Of a stretch of 64,000 nucleotides of DNA, positions 17,346 through 26,513 are shown piece after piece (position 1 is the stretch's first letter; every line of letters starts with the position of its first letter). Under the pieces are notes generated by a model that saw only the letters and a list, made by a program, of their open reading frames with translations, ran no database searches and was not told the DNA's origin. A program made the translations under genes and the position numbers. This DNA comes from CAZXGD01 sp046350455 (lineage in GTDB: Bacteria > Planctomycetota > Phycisphaerae > Phycisphaerales > SM1A02), in the NCBI GenBank assembly GCA_046350455.1, contig JAXMAM010000005.1, forward strand, positions 96,694-160,693, read 5' to 3'.

Positions 17346-18068
17346 CTACTGCCGGCGGCGCGAGCGGAACAGCGTGGCTGCGATCAGCACTGCAGCACCG
17401 CCCGGACCCGGGACCTCCGCGAAGATCTGGAAGCTCAGCGTGACGGTCTGTGGTGCGGCGTCTCCGTCGGTGACCAGCATGTGATCCAGCTGGACGCCGG
17501 CGTACACCTGCGCTGCGCCCGCGTTGAACGCACCCGATGAGGCAAACGTCGGAATGACGCTCGACGGGCCGAAGCCGGAGTTGGCAAACACGCTCTGCGC
17601 CGAATAGGAGGCGGTGCCCAGCGCTGGGTCGCCGGTGCTTGACCACCACGTGGAAGTCACGAAGCAGGACTGCGTGATCTGAATGGGCAGATTGAACGAG
17701 GCCGACGCGTCAATGTAGGCCGGCGTGGACGTGGCGTTCGTGATCTGGCATGTCAGTGAGATCGTGCCAGTGATCGTGGTCGTGGTGGCCGTGGATGACG
17801 TGGAGTACACCGCGGTGAGGTACGTGCTGTAGGCCGCACCGAACCAGCTGTAAGCGAAGCCCGTGGTGTAGGGGACATTGGGTTGCGGGAGATTTCCCGG
17901 CCCCAGGCTCCCAACCGCGATGTGCTGCGTGCCCGCGATGGAGGTCGGACCCCAGAAGTCGAAGCCGCCGCCCGCGTAGCCAGCGCCGGCTTCGAGCAGA
18001 TCCGGCATCGCCAGAGCCGGGGTGGCCAGGAACAACGCAGCGATGGAGAGGAAACGCGTGGTGTGCAT
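17346..18068 (-). CDS. Secreted PEP-CTERM-like sorted protein inside an inverted-repeat segment
   Basis: 240 residues. Signal peptide (FLSIAALFLATPALA), a Thr/Ser-rich beta body of unknown function, and the C-terminal sorting signal VPGPGGAAVLIAATLFRSRRRQ. A purine-rich RBS (GAGAAAGG) lies before the ATG. It is the only gene between the two 33-bp inverted repeats and is oriented opposite to the two prepilin genes that flank the segment, which suggests that the segment was inserted between tandem duplicates. Confidence 0.72.
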   Translation of the reverse strand: MHTTRFLSIAALFLATPALAMPDLLEAGAGYAGGGFDFWGPTSIAGTQHIAVGSLGPGNLPQPNVPYTTGFAYSWFGAAYSTYLTAVYSTSSTATTTTITGTISLTCQITNATSTPAYIDASASFNLPIQITQSCFVTSTWWSSTGDPALGTASYSAQSVFANSGFGPSSVIPTFASSGAFNAGAAQVYAGVQLDHMLVTDGDAAPQTVTLSFQIFAEVPGPGGAAVLIAATLFRSRRRQ

Positions 18069-18296
18069 GGATGGCCTTTCTCAAGGATCCCAATGCCCTC
18101 CCCATGCCCTCCCGATCTCTCCCTCCGCGGCACGGGCGCGCTGGCATGAGGCTAGCGGAGGCGTTTCCATCCATCACACCAATTCTGCAAACTCGCTCCT
18201 CTGCAGCGCGCACAACATGGACAGTTCACGTCGCACAGGCGGCCATCCACCCAGCAAGCCAGCGTCCTCTGGTTCAACCCGTCACCCTGCGTCATG

Positions 18297-18329
18297 GAAA
18301 GTAGGGACACCCGTGCCAGGCACCAATTT
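18297..18329 (-). repeat. 33-bp inverted repeat, right copy
   Basis: Exact reverse complement of 17232-17264. Lies in the 338-bp gap between the divergent secreted-protein gene and the second prepilin gene; the rest of that gap holds only presumed promoters. Confidence 0.85.
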
Positions 18330-18406
18330 AGTTATCAGAACCGGTTTCCCAGCGATTGATGGCTCGAACGCCTCTGTCCTTCCCGTACAGTCGAGTGGTG
18401 AGCAGC

Positions 18407-19297
18407 ATGTCCACCCGTTCTTGTGCAGCATGGCAGCCTCAGCGCTGGCGTCTTAACACGGCCTTTACCATTGTTGAACTTTTGGTGGTGATGGCCATCA
18501 TTGGCGTCCTCATCGGGCTGCTGGTGCCAGGCCTGAGCATGGTGCGCCGCCAGGCGCTGGCCAACAAGAGCCAGAACAACCTGAAGCAGTGGGGTGCTGG
18601 CACGCTTGCCTATGCCAACTCGCAGGACGAGCGCCTGCCATGGGAAGGCAAGCTGAATCCGGTGGACATGCCCACCAACATGGCCAACCCAGCATGGTGG
18701 GCCAACGCGGTCGGTCCGCTGGTGGGCGCGGGTGCATACAAGGATCTGAGCGAACGCGCGTTTCAGGATGGCACGCCCGTCCCCTTTGCGGATGGCGAAT
18801 CCATCTTCATTGACCCCGCAGCGCAGCCAGAGAACCCAGAGCCCTACTCGTATCAGGGCCAGGGCCCAGGCGGCCTGCCGCACCAGTGGTACTTCAACTA
18901 CGTGCCAAACACAGCGCTGAACAACACGCTGACTGCTGGCGCCGCCAACGACGACTACGCGCCAGACAAGATCATCCGCCTGGGCAACCTGCATCGCCCA
19001 GAGGTGACCGTGCTCATGCTGGAGATGCGCGCCAACGCCTCCGAGGTCAACAAGAACGACCCCTACCGCACGCTGGACCTCACCCGCCAGGGCGCTGACT
19101 GGAAGCGCTTCGCCGGCCGCCACTTCCGCGGCGGACACATGGTGTTCGGCGATGGCCATGTGGGCTGGATCCTGAACGACGAAGCCACCACCAACTCAAA
19201 GGGCTCGCGCGACCCGGCGTACCCCAACGGTGACTGGAACGTCAGCAAGATCGTGTGGGATCCGCTCGGCCCAGCGCTCTACAACGCCAACGACTAA
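18407..19297 (+). CDS. Prepilin-type (DUF1559-like) protein, copy 2
   Basis: 296 residues from the ATG. A GTG three codons upstream (18398) is preceded by TACAGT with 6 nt between, so a leaderless GTG start is possible. Prepilin leader FTIVELLVVMAIIGVLIGLLVPGL after a long 22-residue prepeptide. It aligns with the copy at 16387 along its length: QWGAGTLAYANSQDER, WYFNYVPN, MLEMRAN, HFRGGHMVFGDGHVGWILND, WDPLGPAL. Clearly a duplicated pseudopilin family member; function as for copy 1. Confidence 0.82.
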   Translation: MSTRSCAAWQPQRWRLNTAFTIVELLVVMAIIGVLIGLLVPGLSMVRRQALANKSQNNLKQWGAGTLAYANSQDERLPWEGKLNPVDMPTNMANPAWWANAVGPLVGAGAYKDLSERAFQDGTPVPFADGESIFIDPAAQPENPEPYSYQGQGPGGLPHQWYFNYVPNTALNNTLTAGAANDDYAPDKIIRLGNLHRPEVTVLMLEMRANASEVNKNDPYRTLDLTRQGADWKRFAGRHFRGGHMVFGDGHVGWILNDEATTNSKGSRDPAYPNGDWNVSKIVWDPLGPALYNAND

Positions 19298-19317
19298 GCC
19301 GCGCAGCCAGCGCGGGT

Positions 19318-20301
19318 TCAGGCGCCCGCCGCGCCCGCGCCGTGCACTGCGCCACCAATGCGCTCGCGCACCATGTACGGCCGCACACGGCCCACGGTGT
19401 TCAGCGTGTCGCTCAGCAGCTCCAGCATGAATCCGCTCGCTAGCGTGAACAGCGCCGCCAGGAACAGCATGATGACCACGAAGAACAGCGGCCGCTCTGT
19501 GAGCGCCTGGTCCTTGGCCAGCTTGTCGTAGAGCAGCCAGGCGCTGAGCGCCAGATCCACGCCAAACAACACCAGCCCCACGCGCCCGAACAGGTAGATG
19601 GGGCGGCTCTTGAAGCTGGACTGGAACCACAGCATGAGGATGTCGAACAGCACATCCAGCGACCGGCTCAGCCCGTAGTGGCTCTTGCCTGCAAAGCGTG
19701 GCGGCGCACTCACGAACACCTCGGTCACGCTGCCGCCGCGCATCCACACCAGCGCTGGCAGCAGCCGGTGATGCCCCGCGCGCAGGCGCAGGCTGCGCGC
19801 CAGGTCGCCGCGCATGGCCTTGAACCCACCCATGTCGCGCACTGGGCAGCCTGTGACGCGCCGCAGCATCCAGTTGGCCAGCATGCTTGGAATCCGCCGC
19901 AGAACCAGGCTCTCCGAGCGCTGCTTGCGGCTGCCGCTCACCAGGCCGTGGCCCTCGTCCATCTTGTGCACCAGGAGGTGGATCTCCTCCGGCAGGTGCT
20001 GCAGGTCACCGTCCATCACCACCACCACGTCGCCACGGCTCTCCTGGATGCCCGCGTACAGCGCGTTGCACTGCCCGCTGTTGCGACTGAGCAGGATGCC
20101 GCGCAGCGCTGGGTAGCGCGCGTGCAGCTGGCGGATCAGGTCGTTGGTGCGGTCGGTGCTGCCATCGCTCACCGCCACAATCTCAAAGGTGCGGCCGATG
20201 GCCTCCATGGCCGCGTTGGTCCGGCGCACGAACTCCTCGATGCACAACTCCTCGTTGTGCATGGGCGTGACGATGGAGATGGCGGGCGGCTGGCCAGTCA
20301 T
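19318..20301 (-). CDS. Membrane-anchored family 2 glycosyltransferase (DPM1/ArnC-like)
   Basis: 327 residues. GT-A domain with the nucleotide-sugar site ISIVTPMHNEE, the DGSTDRT loop and the metal motif MDGDLQHLPEE (about residues 95-105). Two C-terminal membrane helices (YLFGRVGLVLFGVDLALSAWLL and PLFFVVIMLFLAALFTLA) place it in the polyprenyl-phosphate glycosyltransferase group (DPM1, ArnC, GtrB). It probably moves a sugar onto undecaprenyl phosphate for envelope glycans. The ATG follows the cupredoxin gene stop by 14 nt on the same strand, so the two may be cotranscribed. Confidence 0.88.
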   Translation of the reverse strand: MTGQPPAISIVTPMHNEELCIEEFVRRTNAAMEAIGRTFEIVAVSDGSTDRTNDLIRQLHARYPALRGILLSRNSGQCNALYAGIQESRGDVVVVMDGDLQHLPEEIHLLVHKMDEGHGLVSGSRKQRSESLVLRRIPSMLANWMLRRVTGCPVRDMGGFKAMRGDLARSLRLRAGHHRLLPALVWMRGGSVTEVFVSAPPRFAGKSHYGLSRSLDVLFDILMLWFQSSFKSRPIYLFGRVGLVLFGVDLALSAWLLYDKLAKDQALTERPLFFVVIMLFLAALFTLASGFMLELLSDTLNTVGRVRPYMVRERIGGAVHGAGAAGA

Positions 20302-20315
20302 GCGCGCGTGCGTGG

Positions 20316-21152
20316 TCAGGGGGCCTGCACCTTCAGCTTGCCGTTCATGCTGCGCCAGTGGCCGGGATAGGTGCAGACGTACGGATACGTGGCTGGCGTT
20401 GCCGGGGCAAACAGGAACAAGTGGCCAGTCTTGCCGGGATCCACCAGGCCCATCACCTCAAGCACGCTGGGCAAGTCGGGCGTCCACTGCTTGGCGCGGC
20501 CAGCGGGCGTCTCGCCCATCTTGTCGCCGGCCACGCCCACCTCCGCCAGCTTGTTGGGCGCAGCCAGCAGCCAGTTGTGCGTCATGGTGTCTGGATTCTC
20601 AAGCGTGATCTCCAGCGCTTCGCCAGGCTTGGTCTTGATTTCCTTGACGTCGTACTGCATGGCGCCAGCCACAGCCTTGAGCGCCACCTTGCGAATGCTG
20701 TACGCGCGCGCAGCCTCTGGGCGCTTCTCCGCTGGCAGCGCGCACAGCGCGCGGTACGCAGCCATGCGCGCGGCACCTGGCTGCGCGGCATCTGCGCTCA
20801 GCTTCAGGGTGCGCTCCAGCAGCGCTTGGTCGGCAGCAATGTCCGCAGCCACGGCCACCATGCAGTCACCCAGCCCCTGCGCGCCGCCGCAGGTGCCCGC
20901 GCACTCTGCCACCATGTCCAGCAGCACTTCGGCCTTGGGCTTCTTTGCCTCGGTGGCCAACAGCGTCAGCGCCTGCAGGCGGCGCTCGGTAGGCACGCCG
21001 TTCTCCTTCAGCATGCGCTTGGCGGTGGCAGCGTCCTTGGGCTCTGCAGCCACCAGCGTGGCCAGGTCCTCTGGCGGCGGTGGCGGTGGTGCTGGCGCCG
21101 CCAGGGGCGCAGACGCGGCCAACCACACACTCAGCAGCATGGCACCGAACAT
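20316..21152 (-). CDS. Exported helical protein with C-terminal cupredoxin (blue copper) domain
   Basis: 278 residues. Signal peptide, Pro-rich linker, a helical HEAT-like region (about 35-160), then an auracyanin/plastocyanin-like domain. The type 1 copper ligands are visible: His in MTHNW, then Cys, His and Met in CTYPGHWRSM near the C-terminus. Such fusions are common in planctomycetes, where the copper domain probably carries electrons in the periplasm. A leaderless start is supported by TAGTGT with 6 nt before the ATG. Confidence 0.85.
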   Translation of the reverse strand: MFGAMLLSVWLAASAPLAAPAPPPPPPEDLATLVAAEPKDAATAKRMLKENGVPTERRLQALTLLATEAKKPKAEVLLDMVAECAGTCGGAQGLGDCMVAVAADIAADQALLERTLKLSADAAQPGAARMAAYRALCALPAEKRPEAARAYSIRKVALKAVAGAMQYDVKEIKTKPGEALEITLENPDTMTHNWLLAAPNKLAEVGVAGDKMGETPAGRAKQWTPDLPSVLEVMGLVDPGKTGHLFLFAPATPATYPYVCTYPGHWRSMNGKLKVQAP

Positions 21153-21253
21153 GAGAGGACACTATAAGGGCGCATCACGCTCACCGCACCACCCCTGAGT
21201 CCACCCTGCTTCCGCGCCGCACCACCTCCGCGCCGCACCACCTCCGCGCCCAC

Positions 21254-22150
21254 ATGCCCTTCCACGCCATCCAGCACGCTGATGACCCGCGCCTGCAGCC
21301 CTACGCGCTCATCCGTGATCGCGACGCTGCTGGCCCCAGCGCGCGGCCCGGCCTCTTTGTGGGGGAAAGCCCGCTGGTGGTGCAGGCCATGCTGGAGCGC
21401 CCAGGCTGCACGCAGAGCCTGCTGATCGCGCCGCGCCACCAGGAGCGCGCGCAGGCCATGCTGGACGCGCGTGCGCCTGGCCAGCCAGAGCCACCGGTGT
21501 TTGTAGCGCCAGACGCGCTGCTGGAAACCATCACGGGGTTCAACATTCACCGCGGCTTCCTTGCCATCGGCGCGCGGCCGCCACAGCCAGCGCTCGCACA
21601 GCTTCTTCCACCCGCGCCGCAGCCCGCCGCGCTCCTGTGCATCGAGGGCGTGAACAACATGGACAACATCGGCCAGCTCTTCCGCGTGGCTGCGGCCATG
21701 GGCTGCTGCGGCGTGCTGCTGAGCCCAGACTGCCACGACCCGCTCTACCGCAAGAGCCTGCGCGTGAGCTGCGGGTGCGCGCTGCGCGTTCCATTTGCAC
21801 GCAGCACCAGCTGGCACAGCGACCTGCAGCAGCTCCACGCTACGCACCACTGCACGCTCATCGGCGCCACGGGCCGCGCACCGCACACGGTGGCGCAGGC
21901 CGCGGCCGCGCTGTCCACCGCGCCCGCTGCGCCCACCGCGCCCGCTACATCCACCGCGCCCGTCTCCGTCGCCACTCCCGCCCGCCGCATCGCGCTCCTG
22001 GTGGGCGCGTAGTACGTCGGGCTCCAGCCAGCCACGCTGGACCTCTGCCAGATGCAGGTCCGCATCCCCATGGCGCCTGGGGTGGACTCCCTGAACGTGG
22101 CGGTGGCTGCCGCTGTCTGCCTGGACCGACTGGCCCCAGAAAGGTCCTGA
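21254..22150 (+). pseudogene. SpoU/TrmH-family RNA 2'-O-methyltransferase gene with in-frame amber codon
   Basis: The frame encodes a TrmH/SpoU-type protein: substrate-binding N-domain, motif 1 EGVNNMDNIGQLFRVA (about 131-146), then a TAG at 22010-22012 in motif 2, where the family has the conserved Glu of GAEGPGL. The same frame runs on for 45 codons through motif 3, IPMAPGVDSLNVAVAAAV, and a normal TGA at 22150. A single G-to-T change (GAG to TAG) explains it. The protein as terminated (252 residues) loses part of the SAM-binding trefoil knot and should be inactive. It could be a sequencing error, a recent nonsense mutation or readthrough. Confidence 0.8.
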
Positions 22151-22228
22151 TATAAGGCTTTTCGCCCTGTTTTGCTCCCCCGTGAACCACCGCCGGGATG
22201 TCCGCGTAGTTGGAGGCAAGGAGTCTCC

Positions 22229-23671
22229 ATGCGCCTCACACTGACGGCCGCGAGCGTCCTCTCGACAACCCTCTTCATGTCTGCCGCCTTGGCAAAGCCG
22301 CCGGCCGAAGTGCCAGCGGACGCCAAGGAGGCCATCGCACACGCCAAGCAGCTCCGCAAGGCCTTCCGCGCTGTGTCGCGCGCGGTGTCGCCGGGCGTGG
22401 TCTCCATTGAGACCGTTGCCCGGCCAGCCCTGCGCCAGCGCGGCATGTTCATGCTTGGCCCCATGGGCCAGATGCCAGAAGTGCGCGGCGAAGGCACAGG
22501 CTTTGTCATCGCGGAAGACGGCTACATCGTCACAAACAACCATGTGGTGGCCAACGCCGCCCAGCTGCGCGTGGTCTTTGCAGACGGCAAGCAACTGCCC
22601 GCCCAGCTTGTGGGCACCGACCGCGAGACAGACGTGGCCGTCCTGAAGGTGGAGGCCACCGACCTGCAGCCGCTTGCCTTTGGCGACAGCGACGCTGCCG
22701 AAGTGGGCGACTGGGTGATTGCCCTGGGCTCGCCCTTTGGGCTGAACGACACTGTGACTGCCGGCATCATCAGCGCCAAGGGGCGCGAAGTGGGCCTGAG
22801 CCCGCTGGAGAGCTACCTGCAAACCGACGCCACCATCAACCCTGGCAACAGCGGCGGCCCGCTGGTTGACCTGGAAGGCAAGGTGGTGGGCATCAACACC
22901 GCCATCGAAAGCCGCAGCGGCGGCTCGGACGGCATTGGCTTCGCCATTCCCAGCAACATGGCCAAGGCTGCTGTGGAGTCCATCCTGAGCGGCAGCGCAC
23001 CCACGCGTGGCTACCTGGGCGTGCAGATGCAGCCGCTGGACCGAGACATGGCCGCCAGCTTTGGCTTTGACGGCCAGGGCGTGCTCATCAGCCGCGTGGC
23101 GCCGGGCAGCCCTGCAGAGGCAGCCGGCATGCAGGTGGGCGACATCATCGTGAGCGTGAACAACGAGATCACGCCCACCGTCAGCCGCCTGCAGCGCGCC
23201 ATCAAGCTGTGCAAGCCAGGCACCACCTGCCCCATCAACGTGGTGCGCGACGGCGAGAGCAAGACCCTCACCGCGCAGCTGGACGACTACGCCACCGCCA
23301 TGGCGCAGGCTGGTGCTCCAACGCAGCAAGTGCCGCGCATCACCCTGCCCAGCGCCGTCACACCCAAGGCAGCGCTGCGTCCGCAGGTGGAGCTGGGCAT
23401 GCGCGTAGCCACGATTGATCCTGCTGTGGCCAAGGAGCGCGGCATCACAGATCTGGACGGCATCCTGGTCACTCAGGTTGAAGCCGCCAGCATTGCAGCG
23501 CGCGCTGGCCTGCGGGCTGGCGACATCGTGCGCCAGATGGGCACTGCGCCCGTGACAGACCCCGCGCAGTTTGAATCCACCGTGGCGCAGGCCCTGGCCC
23601 AAGGCCGCAGCGTGCGCCTGCTGGTGGAGCGCGAAGGCCAGACCAATTTCGTGCTGCTCCGCCGCACCTGA
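22229..23671 (+). CDS. HtrA/DegP-like periplasmic serine protease
   Basis: 480 residues from the ATG giving MRLTLTAASV, with AAGGAG 6 nt upstream. Signal peptide ends at SAALA. Trypsin-like domain with complete triad: His105 (TNNHVV), Asp135 (ETDVAVLK), Ser208 (GNSGGPL). Two PDZ domains follow (about 265-355 and 385-475; GYLGVQM and LRAGDIVRQMG). Periplasmic quality-control protease or chaperone. No two-component regulator is adjacent. A strong terminator follows the stop codon. Confidence 0.94.
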   Translation: MRLTLTAASVLSTTLFMSAALAKPPAEVPADAKEAIAHAKQLRKAFRAVSRAVSPGVVSIETVARPALRQRGMFMLGPMGQMPEVRGEGTGFVIAEDGYIVTNNHVVANAAQLRVVFADGKQLPAQLVGTDRETDVAVLKVEATDLQPLAFGDSDAAEVGDWVIALGSPFGLNDTVTAGIISAKGREVGLSPLESYLQTDATINPGNSGGPLVDLEGKVVGINTAIESRSGGSDGIGFAIPSNMAKAAVESILSGSAPTRGYLGVQMQPLDRDMAASFGFDGQGVLISRVAPGSPAEAAGMQVGDIIVSVNNEITPTVSRLQRAIKLCKPGTTCPINVVRDGESKTLTAQLDDYATAMAQAGAPTQQVPRITLPSAVTPKAALRPQVELGMRVATIDPAVAKERGITDLDGILVTQVEAASIAARAGLRAGDIVRQMGTAPVTDPAQFESTVAQALAQGRSVRLLVEREGQTNFVLLRRT

Positions 23672-23687
23672 CAGACTTCTCTCCTAC

Positions 23688-23727
23688 GCAGCGCGCCGCA
23701 ACGGGACGTTCCCTTGCGGCGCGCTGC
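23688..23727 (+). terminator. Rho-independent terminator after the HtrA gene
   Basis: A 14-bp perfect stem, GCAGCGCGCCGCAA with its complement, around a 12-nt loop that can itself pair (GGGA/TCCC), followed by a TTTT run (23733-23736). Confidence 0.8.
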
Positions 23728-23806
23728 TCACGTTTTGGGACACGCGGGCCTGCCGCCGCCACCCCACTACCACTGCGCAGCAGGGCTATCCTTGCTGGTT
23801 CGCCCC

Positions 23807-24961
23807 ATGCTGCCAGCCACCTTTGATTCGCCATTCAGCGTGCCCTACCGGCACCGCGTGCTGTTCACGCAGCACTGCCTGGATGGCCGCAATCCATCGC
23901 TGGCCACGCTGCTGGCAGAGCCCACGCCAGCGCCGCGCCGGGCCATCGCGCTGGTGGATGGCGGCGTGGCAGACGCATGGCCCACGCTGGCGCAGGACCT
24001 GGAGCGCACGCTGCGCGCGTTCCCAGACATGCCAGAGCTCTGCTGCGTGGAACGCACCGCAGCTGGCGAGGCCACCAAGCAGGACGATCGCACTGCGCAG
24101 CGCGTGGTGCAGCTGGTGGACACGCACAAGATTGATCGCCAGAGCTACGTGCTCTCCATCGGCGGCGGCGCTGTGCAGGACGCTGTGGGCTACGGCGCAG
24201 CCATCGCGCACCGCGGCTGCCGGCTGGTGCGCATCGCCACCACCACGCTGGCGCAGGGCGACGCTGCCATGGCGGTGAAGAACGGCATCAACACAGGTGG
24301 CAAGAAGAACTTCACCGGCACTTTCTCTGTGCCCTGGGGCGTCATCTGCGACACGGCGTTCCTGCCCACGCTGCCAGCATGGGCCTGGGCTGGCGGGTTC
24401 AGCGAAGCGGTGAAGATCGCGCTCCTGCGCTCGGCTGACTTCTTTGCGCAGATCGAGCGCGCCGCACCGCAGATTGCCGCGCGCAGCATGGAGGCAGCGC
24501 TGCCTGTGATCCACCAAAGCGGCCTGCTGCACTACCGGCACATCGTGACGGGTGGCGACCCGTTTGAGACTCGCAGCGCCCGCCCGCTGGACTACGGCCA
24601 TTGGTTGGCGCACCGGCTGGAGGCGCTCACGAATGGCCAGCTGGCGCACGGTCAGGCGGTGAGCATTGGCGTGGCGGTGGACACGCTCTACTCCACCTGC
24701 GCTGGCATGCTGCCCATGAGTGAAGCCCAGCGCGTCCTGCGCACGCTGCATGCTCTTGGCCTGCCAGTGAGCCATCCGCTGCTAGCAGACGCGGCGCCGC
24801 TGGCAGCAGGCCTTGAGGAGTTCCGCGAGCACCTGGGCGGCCAGCTGACGCTCACGCTGCTCACCGGCATTGGCGCGCCAGTGGACGTGCACCAGCTGGA
24901 CCACGCGCTCTTGGCGCGCGCCGCCAGCATGGCTGTGGAGTTCGCCGCAGCGCAGCGCTGA
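23807..24961 (+). CDS. eboD: EboD-type 3-dehydroquinate synthase homologue
   Basis: 384 residues from the ATG giving MLPATFDSPF. It has the sugar-phosphate-cyclase fold of dehydroquinate synthase: nucleotide-binding SIGGGAVQDAVGYGAA, metal and active-site region GGFSEAVKIALLR, and the distal DYGHWLAHRLEALT with His ligands. The variant motifs and the nearby ebo-type TatD, UbiA, EboE and phosphodiesterase genes make it the ebo-pathway paralogue rather than the shikimate enzyme (inference). The Ebo system moves secondary-metabolite precursors to the periplasm in cyanobacteria; its chemistry is not fully known. A TATCCT hexamer lies 14 nt before the ATG. Confidence 0.78.
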   Translation: MLPATFDSPFSVPYRHRVLFTQHCLDGRNPSLATLLAEPTPAPRRAIALVDGGVADAWPTLAQDLERTLRAFPDMPELCCVERTAAGEATKQDDRTAQRVVQLVDTHKIDRQSYVLSIGGGAVQDAVGYGAAIAHRGCRLVRIATTTLAQGDAAMAVKNGINTGGKKNFTGTFSVPWGVICDTAFLPTLPAWAWAGGFSEAVKIALLRSADFFAQIERAAPQIAARSMEAALPVIHQSGLLHYRHIVTGGDPFETRSARPLDYGHWLAHRLEALTNGQLAHGQAVSIGVAVDTLYSTCAGMLPMSEAQRVLRTLHALGLPVSHPLLADAAPLAAGLEEFREHLGGQLTLTLLTGIGAPVDVHQLDHALLARAASMAVEFAAAQR

Positions 24962-24998
24962 CTGGCGGGTTCGCACTTCCGCGCGCTCGCACCGCCGC

Positions 24999-25019
24999 GG
25001 GCCCGCGCTTCCGCGGCCC
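24999..25019. terminator. GC-rich hairpin between convergent genes
   Basis: GGGCCCGCG, tetraloop-like cttc, CGCGGCCC with one bulged base. It lies in the 70-bp gap between the convergent eboD and DUF4932 genes. There is no T-tract, so function is uncertain. Confidence 0.35.
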
Positions 25020-25031
25020 GCCCCACGCGTC

Positions 25032-26477
25032 CTACTGCGCTGCAGTCGAGAACCGGATGCGCACAGGCTCCAGCGGCGTGCCGTTGCTGGCCTTGAAGCC
25101 CTGGAATTTGGGGCTGTTCAGCCCAATGGTGTACGTGCGCCCTGGCGCCATGGTGCAGCTGAAGATCCACACCTTGCCGTCGTTTTCTGTGCGCACCAGC
25201 TTGATGTTGGCGGGCACGTCGTCCTTGCTCCCTGTAATGCTGAAGCTGTCGGTGCGCATGGCCCGGTCGAACTCAAGGCGCAGCTGCGTGTCACCTGGCT
25301 TCACGCCCTGGGCGCCTGCTGCCGGCTGGCTGCTCACCAGGCGCGGCGCATCGCCCGCCACCTTCTGCGCGGCGGCCAGTTCCTTCTCCAGCACCGCCTT
25401 GATCTGTGGCACAAACGCATCCAGCGTGGGATAGGTGGAGCGCTCCTTCTGATAGGTGGCCATCGCTTCCGCCAGGGCTGGCACCCACAGGAAGCCCGCC
25501 TTCACCTCCTCCTCGGCAGCCTTCTTGCCAGCGTCTGGCCCCAGGATGTCGTGCATGCAGCGCACCACGCAGGCGCGCACCAGCGTCTCGTACATCACGG
25601 TGATTCCGTTTCCATACGCCTGGCGCTGCATGCGCGCTGGGTTGACGGCGTAGAGCGCGTTGCCCAGCTCCGTCAGCTCGGCAGCGTGGCGGTCCACCAG
25701 CGCGTTGGTGTACGAGTGGCACAGCTCGTGCGCCACCAGGGGCACGATGTTGGAGTCAAACACCGGCAGCCCCTCACTGTCCCACTTCCAGCAGCCAATC
25801 ACAGGCCGCAGCTCCTCTGCCTTGCCGTCTGGGAACTGCACACCCACGCCGTAGCACCCGCCGCCGTTCAGCAGGCCTGGCACCAGCACGTAGGAAGCCC
25901 CCATACGCACGCCCAGGTTGGCGTCGAACCACTCCACCAGCGGAGCCTGGTTGGCTGCTGCTGCCAGGCGTCCGGCGGCCTTCACGTAGAAGCTGTTCTC
26001 GCGCTCCATGAAGTCCATCCACTTCACGGCCTTGGCCAGGTCGCGCAGCTGCACCAGGAGCGCGCGCGTGGCCTCGGGGTCCAGCCGCTTGTCCAGGCGG
26101 GGCGCGCCTGCTGCAAAATCCACGCGCTCCTGCAGGAGCGGCGGCGCTGTCACGTGCATGGCCAGGCACATCACCGCGTCAAAGCTCACGCCATGCTGGT
26201 TGCGCAGGCTGCGTAGCGTGGTGAACGCAGGATGGTTCTTGTAGGGCGCAAACAACTCGTCCACCCGCTTGGAGTACGGCGACGTGGCGTTGTCCATGGC
26301 GTACTCCTCGAACCCGGCGGTGCGCGCCACCGCGCTCATGAACTCCACGCGCGGATCCACCATGGCATGCAGGCCAGGCTGGCCAGCGGGCGGCACCAGC
26401 TGCCCAGGCGTGGCACCCGGCGCAGCGGTTTGCGGCACAAGCATCAACACCACGCTCAGGAGTGCGCTGATCAGCAT
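25032..26477 (-). CDS. Exported DUF4932-like putative metalloprotease with Ig-like C-terminal domain
   Basis: 481 residues. Signal peptide at the N-terminus, then a DUF4932-type domain starting VDPRVEFMSAVARTAGF with the zinc-like motif HELCHSY (HExxH, about residue 235). The last ~100 residues (SSQPAAGAQGVKPGDTQLRLEFDRAM...) match the Big_5/SbsA Ig-like domain found in surface proteins. Probably a cell-surface or periplasmic peptidase of unknown substrate. The start is preceded by TAGCCT and 6 nt without an RBS, so it is likely leaderless, divergent from the gene at 26514 with starts only 36 bp apart. Confidence 0.78.
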   Translation of the reverse strand: MLISALLSVVLMLVPQTAAPGATPGQLVPPAGQPGLHAMVDPRVEFMSAVARTAGFEEYAMDNATSPYSKRVDELFAPYKNHPAFTTLRSLRNQHGVSFDAVMCLAMHVTAPPLLQERVDFAAGAPRLDKRLDPEATRALLVQLRDLAKAVKWMDFMERENSFYVKAAGRLAAAANQAPLVEWFDANLGVRMGASYVLVPGLLNGGGCYGVGVQFPDGKAEELRPVIGCWKWDSEGLPVFDSNIVPLVAHELCHSYTNALVDRHAAELTELGNALYAVNPARMQRQAYGNGITVMYETLVRACVVRCMHDILGPDAGKKAAEEEVKAGFLWVPALAEAMATYQKERSTYPTLDAFVPQIKAVLEKELAAAQKVAGDAPRLVSSQPAAGAQGVKPGDTQLRLEFDRAMRTDSFSITGSKDDVPANIKLVRTENDGKVWIFSCTMAPGRTYTIGLNSPKFQGFKASNGTPLEPVRIRFSTAAQ

Positions 26478-26513
26478 GCCTTCAGGCTACCCCGCGCCAC
26501 CTAGACTCCCCGC

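Noticed and set aside
17232..18329. Insertion sequence between the two prepilin genes
   Set aside because: Inverted ends are present but no transposase is encoded, and I could not identify a target-site duplication; kept as a repeat-bounded segment only.
21131..23602. 823-codon minus-strand frame
   Set aside because: Antisense to the TrmH and HtrA genes, both with intact family motifs.
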